Below are positions 8,965-16,788 of a DNA stretch of 50,204 bases, in pieces. The stretch is from assembly GCA_030693415.1 (NCBI GenBank), contig JAUYAR010000052.1:1-50204 (forward strand), written 5' to 3'. The translations under genes and the position numbers were made by a program. The stretch comes from Candidatus Cloacimonadaceae bacterium. GTDB lineage: Bacteria; Cloacimonadota; Cloacimonadia; Cloacimonadales; Cloacimonadaceae. Each line of letters starts with the position of its first letter. Within the stretch, counting starts at the first letter, position 1. Below the pieces are notes generated by a model. That model was not told where the DNA came from, ran no database searches, and saw only the letters and a program-made list of their open reading frames with translations.

Positions 8965-9522
8965 ATGCGCATCATCACCGGCAATTTCAAGGGCAGAAAT
9001 CTCTTTATGGTACCGGGTGCGACTACGCGTCCCACCTCCGCTTTCAACCGTGAAATGATCTTTTCCGTGCACCAGGATTATCAAGGCGCGCGCGTGCTCG
9101 ATCTCTTTGCCGGAACGGGTTCGTTGGGTTTGGAAGCTCTTTCCCGCGGAGCTGCTTGGGTGGACTTTGTGGAGTTTTCCTCAAACGCGATCTCAGTTCT
9201 GCTCAAAAACATCAAATTGCTCGGTTGTGCCGATCAATGCCACGTTTTTCGCAAACGCGCGGAAGTCTTTTTGACCGATCCGCGCGAGCGCTATGACATC
9301 ATTTTCCTCGATCCCCCCTACGATAAAAGCCTGCTCAACCCCATCCTGAAAACCATTTTTGCCCACGATCTGTTGCTCATTGGCGGCATCGTCATTGCGG
9401 AACATAGCCCCAAGGAGCCCGTCGCGGAAGAGCTTAGCTCCTTTGTCTATAAGGATAAATGCACCAAAACCTCCAGTTTCAGCTTTCTGAGCAGAGCTGA
9501 AAACGAGTCAACGGCAAGATAG
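8965..9522 (+). CDS. rsmD: 16S rRNA (guanine966-N2)-methyltransferase
   Basis: The 185-residue enzyme matches RsmD in length and motifs. It opens with MRIITGNFKGRNL, then RPTS (substrate-side loop), the SAM-binding LDLFAGTGSLGLEALSRGA near residues 45-63, and the catalytic DPPY in IIFLDPPYDKS near 112. It would methylate N2 of G966 in 16S rRNA during 30S assembly. It is the last gene of the plus-strand group that starts at 5974 or 8210 and converges with the secreted protein gene ending at 9576. The 53-bp gap contains a weak GGAGC / GCTCC stem without a T-run. Confidence 0.9.
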   Translation: MRIITGNFKGRNLFMVPGATTRPTSAFNREMIFSVHQDYQGARVLDLFAGTGSLGLEALSRGAAWVDFVEFSSNAISVLLKNIKLLGCADQCHVFRKRAEVFLTDPRERYDIIFLDPPYDKSLLNPILKTIFAHDLLLIGGIVIAEHSPKEPVAEELSSFVYKDKCTKTSSFSFLSRAENESTAR

Positions 9523-9575
9523 ATATTGGCGTTTCGGAAGCAGGGAGCCCAAGCTCCAGATTCCACGACCCCAAA

Positions 9576-10832
9576 TCAATGCAGCAGGATCAATCTCTTT
9601 GTGAGCGTGGTTTTCCCGGCGTGGACGCGGTAGAAGTAGATTCCCGAAGGACAGGTTTTCCCCGCTGAATCCCTGGTATCCCATTGCAGCAGATGGACTT
9701 TGGCTTGATTGTCACTATGCAGGCTGCGCACTTTCTGCCCCCTCAGATTGAATATATCCACCCGTGCCGGCATCGGTTTTACCAACCTTAACTCTATGCT
9801 ACACATACCATATACTGGATTTGGGTGATGGTTTACACTCAGCGGGTCTGGCAGCAGGTTCTCATTACTGTTTCCCGAAGTATAGGGAATGAGGTAGAAG
9901 GTTGTTTTGGGCATGAAACCAATATGTTGATTGGGGTTGGCGGCAGGATTGTTCATGGGATTCAGATTTAGGTGGTCGCTAAAGAGTTTTCGGGAGCGCA
10001 GGGGATCGGCAGCCTGTGCCTGAAATGGCTCCACCCCTGTCTGATAGGAACTTGGGATGGGGCGAAACACCACCAGTCCGAGGTTGTGGATTCCATTGTA
10101 ATAAATGGCGGAAGACAGTGGGATATTGATTTCGTTTGATCCAATGGGAAAATCCACCAAGCCGTTAAATACCGGAATCAGGATACCGCTCTCGATCAAT
10201 CCAGCGGCAAGATCGTCCTGAACCACGTGTGCCAGATAGACATGGATCAATTGGTTTAGGAAACTCTGCAGGGGAAAATTGTTGTAGAACGAGATTGAAG
10301 TGATCCATCCGGAAGTGTGGTTCATCTCTTCTGCGGTGAAAACGCACTCATAGAGGGTGGATCGCCAGTAAAAATCTATCGGGATGCGGGAAAGCTGATC
10401 CCCGGCTCCGATAGTGATGGGAATAGCATCTCCGATGATTACCGTTTGGGGGTCTCCAATCGGCATGGGATTGCCCTGTTCATCGATGATAGCCAGGTAG
10501 CCTTGAATCACATACACACCCGGATCAAGCGGATGGTTGTGCGTCATATTAAAGATGAAACTGGCTCCGGGGTCAAGTGTAAACGGAATCACCACTGGTA
10601 ATACCATTTCGTGGACAGCCTCTCCATTGATGCTGTAATAGCTCATCTCGGAATCCGGGAATTCATAGCTAAAGGTCTGATCTCCGATGTTTTCCACGAT
10701 CAGCCGCATCTGGATTATGTAGCCGCTCACGGAATCAATCACCAGCTCGCCGACAAGCTGCGCCTGCGCGCTCAGTGGGATCGCCCCAAAAAGCAGCGCA
10801 ACAATCACAAGAGACAACGCAAGATATTTCAT
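9576..10832 (-). CDS. Secreted protein with C-terminal sorting domain
   Basis: The ATG at 10832 follows AAGGAG and opens a signal peptide (MKYLALSLVIVALLFGAIPL); an upstream in-frame start at 10898 lacks these. The 418-residue product has an N-terminal beta domain (about 25-135) resembling intracellular-proteinase-inhibitor/BsuPI-like folds, with a pattern of the type FEYEFPDSEMSYY...P..LDPGASF. A middle beta domain (about 140-300) and the FlgD-like sorting module with LRGQKVRSL and GKTCPSGIYFYRVHAG (about 335-418) follow. It is probably surface-exposed or cleaved after export. The substrate or ligand is unknown. No promoter was recognised in the gap to 10924. Confidence 0.78.
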   Translation of the reverse strand: MKYLALSLVIVALLFGAIPLSAQAQLVGELVIDSVSGYIIQMRLIVENIGDQTFSYEFPDSEMSYYSINGEAVHEMVLPVVIPFTLDPGASFIFNMTHNHPLDPGVYVIQGYLAIIDEQGNPMPIGDPQTVIIGDAIPITIGAGDQLSRIPIDFYWRSTLYECVFTAEEMNHTSGWITSISFYNNFPLQSFLNQLIHVYLAHVVQDDLAAGLIESGILIPVFNGLVDFPIGSNEINIPLSSAIYYNGIHNLGLVVFRPIPSSYQTGVEPFQAQAADPLRSRKLFSDHLNLNPMNNPAANPNQHIGFMPKTTFYLIPYTSGNSNENLLPDPLSVNHHPNPVYGMCSIELRLVKPMPARVDIFNLRGQKVRSLHSDNQAKVHLLQWDTRDSAGKTCPSGIYFYRVHAGKTTLTKRLILLH

Positions 10833-10923
10833 GATCAGCTCCTTATTATTCTGTTTATAATAAAGCAATTTTTGTTCCGTATCGGCATTCCACCTCATAG
10901 TATCTGTTCTTGGCGTGCCTTAC

Positions 10924-10952
10924 AAAAAAGCCTCGCCATGATGACGAGGCTT
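10924..10952 (-). terminator. Rho-independent terminator
   Basis: On the minus strand the sequence reads AAGCCTCG, a 9-nt loop, CGAGGCTTTTTT: an 8-bp perfect stem running into a T-tract. It lies 29 bp after the stop of the gene at 10981-12486 and separates it from the similar secreted-protein gene downstream, so these two genes are probably transcribed separately. Confidence 0.88.
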
Positions 10953-10980
10953 CTTCATTTATCCCATAGTCATTATGATA

Positions 10981-12486
10981 CTATTTCAGCAAGATGATTT
11001 TCCTTGTAGCAGAATGCTGCCCGGTAATCATCTTCACAAGGTAAACCCCGGATGTACACAAGCGGTTATCCTCATCCATGCCATTCCATCTCACCCGGTA
11101 ATTGCCGGCGTTCATCGTACCGGATATCAACGTGCTGATGCGCTGACCCCGGATATTGTATATCTCGATTTTAACGTCTCCCGCTTTGTCCAAACCGTAG
11201 GCGATGGTTGTAACAGGATTAAACGGATTGGGATAGATACTTTGGATGCTGGTAATGAGCGGTATTTCAGGAGTGACCGGTACGTCAATGCCGCCGGTCA
11301 AAGTGGCGCTCACAGGTCCGTGATAATTGAACTCTCCGTTCATATCCATGTTTTGCAACCAATAATACCAGGTACCGAGCTGAACTTCTCGATCCGTAAA
11401 TCGATAGCTTTGCTCCTGAGATGTGTTCGTTGCCGCAATTAAAGGACTGACCATCTCAGCGCTTTCCAGATTGCTAATGGTGTTGCGATAGATATAGAAA
11501 CCCAAAACTTCTGTTTCTGATTGTGTTATCCAATCTAACTGAACAAAGTTCTGTTGAGTGGCAAGCGCAGTAAAGGATGACAATTCGACGGGACATGTGT
11601 CAGGCACATTTATCCAGTATAATGCAAGAGCAATTGGAGGAATTGTCCATGGATAAAATTCTGGAGGAGGCTGTGTTAGATTAGCTGGAAGGACTATGAT
11701 ATCCCACGCTTCGAAGTAGCCAGCACTCCACAAATTAGAATCGTATATTGAGCCCCAGTTAGAAGACCACCAATTAGCAATATCAAGCAAACTCACATCA
11801 CCTTCGTTTCCAATGCTCGGAGGCCAGATTCCCACGTGTACGGTTCTTGGGCATTCTATATCTGTTAAATTGATATCACCACCACCTCCAGGAATAATCT
11901 CGAAAACAAGACCATCGGGATTATAGAAAGCTGTGCTAGTGGTAAATACACTTCTATCCAAAGCCAAAGCATCAACCCCATTAGTTAACCCAGGTGGTAA
12001 AGTAGATTCCTCAAAAGTGAATGCTTCATTTTGCCATCCACCACCGCTAAAGTTTACAGCTGTGATAAACGTGGGATTATTAATCGAACCTTGGTAGCAA
12101 ATTATTTGATCACCGGCAAGCAAAGTTGATGTTCCGAATATTCCTAAAACCCTAATCCAGTCACTTACAATTGGGGCATAAATGACGAATGGTAAATATG
12201 CAGGATAGAATTCCGGCACAGTCAATTTAATGTGCCCTTCATCAGATGAGTTTGCTGGCAAGAAAGTACCGTTACTCCTAACTCCACAGTCAGTAAAATA
12301 TAGTTCCGTTCCTGGTTCCAGAGCTACTCGACATTTGAAATAGAAGGGGTCACATATTGCTTCTCCCTCGTACCCGATTTTGAGAATCTTAATGTCCCCC
12401 GGCAATAATACAGTTTGTGCGTATAGCGTTGTTAGGCTCGTAAGTGCAGCGAGAATAACCACAAAGGCCACAATGGTAGTTTTCAT
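10981..12486 (-). CDS. Secreted protein with C-terminal sorting domain
   Basis: The ATG at 12486 follows AAGGAGG and opens a signal peptide (MKTTIVAFVVILAALTSLTTLYA). The 501-residue protein has an N-terminal beta domain (about 25-180) of the type PGDIKIL...PGTELYFTDCG, found in lamin-tail-like surface proteins of this group of phyla. A fibronectin-like domain with VELSSFTALA...LDWITQSETEVLGFYIYR follows at about 298-395. The FlgD-like sorting module is IYPNPFNPVTTIAYGLD near 418 to the end (IILLK). The N-terminal two thirds look richer in A+T and rare codons than the C-terminal module, suggesting domain shuffling. Function unknown. Confidence 0.8.
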   Translation of the reverse strand: MKTTIVAFVVILAALTSLTTLYAQTVLLPGDIKILKIGYEGEAICDPFYFKCRVALEPGTELYFTDCGVRSNGTFLPANSSDEGHIKLTVPEFYPAYLPFVIYAPIVSDWIRVLGIFGTSTLLAGDQIICYQGSINNPTFITAVNFSGGGWQNEAFTFEESTLPPGLTNGVDALALDRSVFTTSTAFYNPDGLVFEIIPGGGGDINLTDIECPRTVHVGIWPPSIGNEGDVSLLDIANWWSSNWGSIYDSNLWSAGYFEAWDIIVLPANLTQPPPEFYPWTIPPIALALYWINVPDTCPVELSSFTALATQQNFVQLDWITQSETEVLGFYIYRNTISNLESAEMVSPLIAATNTSQEQSYRFTDREVQLGTWYYWLQNMDMNGEFNYHGPVSATLTGGIDVPVTPEIPLITSIQSIYPNPFNPVTTIAYGLDKAGDVKIEIYNIRGQRISTLISGTMNAGNYRVRWNGMDEDNRLCTSGVYLVKMITGQHSATRKIILLK

Positions 12487-12805
12487 CTTTCCTCCTTATA
12501 AAACTTTTCATTGATGACATTGCCCTTTTTATTTAGAACCATACAGGCTGTCGAGTATTATTTTATATAATTCACATCTTTATTGGAGTGGTTGTTGAAA
12601 TTCATCCACAAAACTACGCGGCAGTTATTGTATTCCTGCATAGATAGTGGTCTTGAGTGCCATTAATCAGCGATAAACCCTCCCGCGATTTTGGATTTAT
12701 CCTTTCCTGTTCCAACTATGTCCCAATCATGGACTGTCAGGTATCTTTCTGAATGAGGTAGTTTTCAGGCTAACTCATTGCAGGATAAGTCATAGCATGT
12801 TTCTC

Positions 12806-12827
12806 CGCAGCATCGGCATGCTGCGCT
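12806..12827. repeat. GCAG.AT dispersed hairpin, copy 1
   Basis: The stem GCAGCAT / ATGCTGC with a CGGC-containing centre matches the hairpins at 29398, 36618, 36698, 44105, 49971 and 50012. It lies nine bases before the 56-bp palindrome, forming a composite seen again at 44038-44125 and 50012-50067. Confidence 0.8.
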
Positions 12828-12836
12828 ACTCCTTAG

Positions 12837-12892
12837 CATTACGGAGTCAATACGGACTTAGTCCGTAATGAGTCCGTATTGATTCCGTAATG
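12837..12892. repeat. 56-bp dispersed palindrome, copy 1
   Basis: The element begins CATTACGGAGTCAATACGGA and ends TTGATTCCGTAATG. Its outer 22-base arms pair with a single mismatch around a 12-base centre (TAGTCCGTAATG), which itself repeats part of the arm. Copies in inverted orientation are at 36760-36815 and 44038-44093, and a truncated copy is at 50044-50067. It is followed by GCGAAGGGGGAAG, also conserved at the other complete copies. It is a non-coding dispersed element; function unknown. Confidence 0.88.
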
Positions 12893-12958
12893 CGAAGGGG
12901 GAAGAACCGGAATTTTTGGGTGCGAGTGAACGGGTGAACCAGTCATACCAGCGTGTCA

Positions 12959-12976
12959 TTCCAGCGAAGGCTGGAA
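12959..12976. repeat. TTCCAGC hairpin
   Basis: A perfect 7-bp stem (TTCCAGC / GCTGGAA) with a GAAG loop is followed by ACTGGAATCCAG. Short ATTCCAGC..GCTGGAAT palindromes of this type are common intergenic repeats in many bacteria. Only one copy was noticed in this window. Confidence 0.55.
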
Positions 12977-13098
12977 CTGGAATCCAGTCTTGACTTAAAA
13001 CTCAGCCTGACAAGGTTTTAGTGCAGCAATCAGATGTCAACGGCGGAGTTTTGGTTCAAAGCGAAGTTTCAGCTAAATTGAGGCGTGAATATGGAATT

Positions 13099-13125
13099 AC
13101 CGACGTCCCCGTCGGTTCGTGCGCG
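13099..13125 (+). repeat. CCGACG hairpin followed by TTCGTGCGC
   Basis: The stem ACCGACG / CGTCGGT with a TCCC loop is followed by TTCGTGCGCGG. The 6-bp core and the following TTCGTGCGC match the group II intron junction at the left edge (minus strand, 161-133), but the intron motifs GGTGAAAGTCC and GGTAACTGCGTC do not follow. It may be an empty target, a related repeat or a decayed element. Confidence 0.5.
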
Positions 13126-13487
13126 GCAGCTTGAAAATTAAGGGTGTGAAGCTTACACGCCAGCTTTTCCAGATCCGTAAATCTGGTTATAACTCAATAT
13201 AAGCCCTTTATCATCAGCGGGGTACGCCATATCTTACGTAGGGCTATTATTAAGTCTCAACTGAAAAGGAAAGCGTAAAACTGCAGGCGAAAAGCCATAG
13301 CAGAAAGCGAAAGCTTAAGACTGAAATGAACCAAATGTCAACTAGTGTCAACTATATTAGGACTTGAGGTTGAATCTCATTGGAGAAAATACTTGACCTG
13401 AGGAGAATGCCTGAGAAAGAGTGATCGGATCAAGGCGCAGGCTTTGAAACGCAAATACTCTTTACATACCAGTAAAAAAGGGATCGT

Positions 13488-14366
13488 ATGACACACTCGG
13501 ACTCAAGACCGGACAAACGCATCCTCGCGGTGCACGATCTTTCGGGATTCGGACACACTTCGCTGATGGCGATCATGCCGATCATGTATCGCATGGGGCT
13601 GCAAACAGCGGTTTTACCCAGCGCGCTGCTTTCTGCAAATACGGATTTTCCGGGATTCCGGATGGTGGATTTCGGTGATAGCATGATGGATTTCATCGGG
13701 CACTGGAAAAAACTCGGTTTGCGCTTTGACGCCATCTACACAGGCTTTTTGGGCAATCCGGCTCAGGCGGAGATGTTGGTTTCCGCATTTGGTGATCTTG
13801 TGGCAAAGGATGGGATCATCCTCGTCGATCCGGTCTTGGGAGATGCGGGAAAGCTTTATTCCTGCTATGATGAATCCATGATCGACGCGATGAAAATGCT
13901 CGTAAAGTATGCCGATATCATCAGTCCAAACGTCTTTGAAGCGGCGATGCTTGTGGGAGCCGATCCCAATGCTTCAATAGATTCCGAGGCTTGCGGTTGC
14001 TGGGCAAAGCAGCTTTGTATGGACAGAACAAAGCATTGCATCATCACCAGCGTGCCTTCCGCGGATCCGCGCTACACCCACGTCGGACATTATGACCGGG
14101 AGATGGATGTCTATTGTGAATACAGTTGTGAATACGTGCCGGTCTGGTTTCCGGGGACTGGAGATTGCTTTTCGGCATTTCTGATAGCGGGGATAATGAA
14201 CGGGTTCCCGATCGGGATTTCGATCCAGGCGACGATGGTTTTGCTCAGGGATGCGATCCGGCTCAGCATACCTTTGGTGAAGGATCCCAGAACTGGAATC
14301 GCGCTTCAGCGGGTAATGGATCTGGATATTATGGGATATTTTACCGGAGTTTCATCTGGTAGATAA
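13488..14366 (+). CDS. Pyridoxal/pyridoxamine kinase-like protein
   Basis: The 292-residue protein matches the PdxY/ThiD-like branch of the ribokinase fold. It opens with ILAVHDLSGFGHTSL and has NTDFPGF in the substrate region, DAIYTGFLGNP, IILVDPVLGD near residue 118, SPNVFEAAMLVG near 165, and a C-terminal GTGDCFSAFLIAG (near 222-234) with the catalytic Asp of the anion hole. It would phosphorylate pyridoxal, pyridoxamine or a similar hydroxymethyl substrate with ATP. It follows the 1-kb repeat region alone and converges with the alcohol dehydrogenase gene. A hydroxymethylpyrimidine kinase is the alternative, but overall similarity is closer to PdxY. The ATG at 13488 has a GGGA six bases upstream. 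Confidence 0.82.
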   Translation: MTHSDSRPDKRILAVHDLSGFGHTSLMAIMPIMYRMGLQTAVLPSALLSANTDFPGFRMVDFGDSMMDFIGHWKKLGLRFDAIYTGFLGNPAQAEMLVSAFGDLVAKDGIILVDPVLGDAGKLYSCYDESMIDAMKMLVKYADIISPNVFEAAMLVGADPNASIDSEACGCWAKQLCMDRTKHCIITSVPSADPRYTHVGHYDREMDVYCEYSCEYVPVWFPGTGDCFSAFLIAGIMNGFPIGISIQATMVLLRDAIRLSIPLVKDPRTGIALQRVMDLDIMGYFTGVSSGR

Positions 14367-14386
14367 GATGTGTCGCCCCCGCGAGA

Positions 14387-14422
14387 CTCACTTGTTCACT
14401 TGCTCACCTATTCACCCGTTCA
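14387..14422. repeat. 8-bp degenerate tandem repeat (TTCACTTG type)
   Basis: About four imperfect units of TCACNNGT/C occur between the convergent pdxY-like and alcohol dehydrogenase genes. On the other strand they read GTGAACAG-like, the unit repeated at 29204-29280 and 29606-29646. Confidence 0.65.
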
Positions 14423-14441
14423 TCAGTGAAGTGTCTGCTAT

Positions 14442-15542
14442 TCATAGCGTATCCCGTAGAGTTTTGCGATAAAGCGTTTTGACCTGATCGGCATCCACGA
14501 CAAAGGGGTTGCTTGCCATGTTGCGGCTTGCCATCACTTCGGTGGTGCAGCACTCGATCTCCTCTTCCGTCAATGGGATATAGGTATCGGGGAGAAGCTT
14601 TTCCAGCCAGGCAAAGAAATCGGCTTTGCTCATGCCAAGATGAGCGAACATTGCGTTCAGTTCCGTCTCGACCGCGGGAAAATAGAGCTCCATCATGTCT
14701 TTCATCACGATGCCGTTGGCAAGCCCGTGCGGAACGCCAAATAGCGAGGTCAGCGGATAACCGATGGAGTGCTGAAGCGTGGTTCCGGCATGGGCGATGG
14801 TCATTCCGCCATAGAGCGATGCGCGCATCAGTTCCTCGCGCACTTTCAGGTTCCCGGGTTCGTTTAAGGCGATGGGAAGGTTTAGGATGATTGATTTGAC
14901 GCCGCTTTGGATCAAGGGATAGAGTAAAGGATTGCGCTTTACCGAATAGATGCCTTCCAATAGGTGGCTTAGGGCGTCGATGCCGGTATTGAGAGTCACA
15001 TTTTGCGGCAAAGAGAGAGTGTATCTGGGAACGCAGATCGCCAGACTGGGGAAAACCAGTTCGCTGCCGAAACCAGCTTTCTTTTGTTTGGCGTTATCGG
15101 TCAAAACTGAATACTGGGTTGTTTCGGTGCCCGTTCCGGAGGTGGTGGGAATGGCGATGATCGGATAGGCTTTTTTGAAACGACTCACGTCATAGACATC
15201 ATCAATGCCCAGATCGTTTGCCGCTGCCAAAGAGATCGCTTTGGCAGCGTCGATTGGGCTGCCTCCTCCGATGCCGATGAGAAAATCGCAGTCCTCCTGC
15301 AGGAATCGCTTTTTGCCGGAGATAACTTGTTCAAGGACGGGATTTTCCGTGATCTCGTCAAAGTGAGACCATTTGGAGCCGAGATCGTCTAACAGAGCAC
15401 ATGTTTCGTCCAGAGCGCCGCATTGTTTTGCGCCGGCTTTTCCGGTGACGATCAAGGCTTTGCGTCCCAATGGCTGGATGTGATCTCTGCTCTGTTCCAG
15501 AGCATCGGCTCCGAAAAATATCCTTGTGGGAAGGTAAAACAT
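14442..15542 (-). CDS. Iron-containing alcohol dehydrogenase
   Basis: The 366-residue enzyme belongs to the iron-dependent group III alcohol dehydrogenases. The NAD(P) site is GIGGGSPIDAAKAI near residues 90-103, with IPTTSGTGTET near 132. The metal ligands are the Asp and His of GIDALSHLLEGI and the two His of QHSIGYPLTSLFGVPHG. Family members reduce semialdehydes or oxidise short alcohols and hydroxy acids such as 4-hydroxybutyrate. The substrate here is unknown. It is the last gene of the ten-gene minus-strand operon, four bp behind the amidase gene, so it probably handles a product of that pathway. A short repeat array lies just downstream. Confidence 0.85.
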   Translation of the reverse strand: MFYLPTRIFFGADALEQSRDHIQPLGRKALIVTGKAGAKQCGALDETCALLDDLGSKWSHFDEITENPVLEQVISGKKRFLQEDCDFLIGIGGGSPIDAAKAISLAAANDLGIDDVYDVSRFKKAYPIIAIPTTSGTGTETTQYSVLTDNAKQKKAGFGSELVFPSLAICVPRYTLSLPQNVTLNTGIDALSHLLEGIYSVKRNPLLYPLIQSGVKSIILNLPIALNEPGNLKVREELMRASLYGGMTIAHAGTTLQHSIGYPLTSLFGVPHGLANGIVMKDMMELYFPAVETELNAMFAHLGMSKADFFAWLEKLLPDTYIPLTEEEIECCTTEVMASRNMASNPFVVDADQVKTLYRKTLRDTL

Positions 15543-15546
15543 GTTT

Positions 15547-16788
15547 TTATCCTGTAAATAGTTTATTTGTAATGTGTTTGGCAGCGTTGAGCAGATAGTG
15601 ATCCTTCAAGAATTCTGCGGAAATCTGGATACCAAATGGAAGCCCGTGAGCGCTTTTTCCATGGGGTATAGTGATTGACGGCAAACCGCAAAAAGTGAAG
15701 GGCAGACTCATCAAGGGACTGCCGGTGGATTCGAGTCCGCGGGGCGCGGCGGAGGTCGTTGAGGGGCTGATCCACAGTTTGATGCCGGTGTCGCGCATCG
15801 TTTCACTCACCTGTTGTCTGATGCGCTTTTGCTCTGTTCTCGCTTGATCGGCTCTATAATCCGGAATCGCCTTTCCTTTGTGGAACAGGTCTTTTGACGG
15901 TTGAGAATACAATGATCCATAGCTTGAGTAAAGCTGCTCGTGATTGAGGTAAAACTCTCTTGCGATCAGATCCTGATGCAACTTGTTGATGCTTTCAATG
16001 TCTTCAAACACCGTGGTTTCGATTTCTCTGCATCCGCTTGAGACAAGCTTATTCCTTGATTCTTGGAATGCGGCGCGGGCTTCCTCGTTCGCTTGCCCCA
16101 GAAAGTATTCGGAAGGAATACCGAGGGTCGGTTCATCGGTTTCCTCATCTTTCCAACCCGGCAACAGGGCTTTCATGATCCGGATCATGGCATCGATGCT
16201 TAAGGAAAAAAAGCCGGGATGATCGGCGGACTGGGAGAAAGGGAGGACTCCGTCCAACGGGAAGATGCCATAGCTTGGTTTGAACCCCACGATCCCGCAA
16301 TATGCCGCAGGACGGATCACGGAAGCGATAGTTTGGGTACCGATGGAAAAATCGCAAAAACCTGCCGCCACCGCAGCAGCCGAACCGCTGGATGAACCAC
16401 CGGGGCTATGGTTGGGATCAATGGGGTTGCGCGTCTCTCCGGGTTGAAAATAGGCAAACTCCGTGCTGACCGTCTTTCCCACGATGAGTACTCCGAGAGC
16501 TTTGAGCATGGTGACCAAGGATGATTCTTCGCCAATAAATGCCTCTTCCGGAAGCTGTGAACCGGCACGGGTGGGCATGCCTTCCACGTTGTAGATATCC
16601 TTGATGCCGGCTAACAATCCATAGAGCAGTGGTTTCTGAGCGGGATAGCGGTCGATCAGTTGTTGTGCTTGTTTTTTCAAGCGTTCGCGGCGCCCCGTTT
16701 CAGGCAGGAAAGCATTGATGAGAGAATCGCGCTGCTCCAAGAGCCTGCAGATTTCTTCAACGCGCTGCAGCAGGATATCAGGAGGCAT
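15547..16788 (-). CDS. Amidase-signature family hydrolase
   Basis: The 413-residue protein carries the amidase-signature triad: Lys in LLAGIKDIYN (near residue 62), the cis-Ser in SPGGSSSGSAAAVAAG (near 131) and the nucleophile Ser in TQTIASVIRPAA (near 154). The usual GTDTGGS loop is altered to GTQTIAS but keeps the Ser. Such enzymes release ammonia from amides; relatives include allophanate hydrolase, mandelamide hydrolase and GatA. The lack of gatB/gatC nearby and the short length argue against GatA. It abuts the CoA-transferase gene with no gap, suggesting that it deamidates an intermediate of the same pathway before CoA activation. Confidence 0.85.
   Translation of the reverse strand: MPPDILLQRVEEICRLLEQRDSLINAFLPETGRRERLKKQAQQLIDRYPAQKPLLYGLLAGIKDIYNVEGMPTRAGSQLPEEAFIGEESSLVTMLKALGVLIVGKTVSTEFAYFQPGETRNPIDPNHSPGGSSSGSAAAVAAGFCDFSIGTQTIASVIRPAAYCGIVGFKPSYGIFPLDGVLPFSQSADHPGFFSLSIDAMIRIMKALLPGWKDEETDEPTLGIPSEYFLGQANEEARAAFQESRNKLVSSGCREIETTVFEDIESINKLHQDLIAREFYLNHEQLYSSYGSLYSQPSKDLFHKGKAIPDYRADQARTEQKRIRQQVSETMRDTGIKLWISPSTTSAAPRGLESTGSPLMSLPFTFCGLPSITIPHGKSAHGLPFGIQISAEFLKDHYLLNAAKHITNKLFTG

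Larger units (their letters stand above)
12487..13487. other. Repeat-rich gene-free region, 1 kb
   Basis: No convincing coding frame was found on either strand. The stretch holds a GCAGCAT hairpin (12806-12827), the 56-bp palindrome (12837-12892), short GTGAAC units (12923-12940), a TTCCAGC/GCTGGAA hairpin (12959-12976) and a CCGACG/CGTCGG hairpin followed by TTCGTGCGC (13099-13125). The part from about 13125 to 13480 has a structured look (for example GGCGAAAAGCC and GAAAGCGAAAGC near 13285-13315) and could be an intron remnant. I could not confirm this. Confidence 0.6.
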
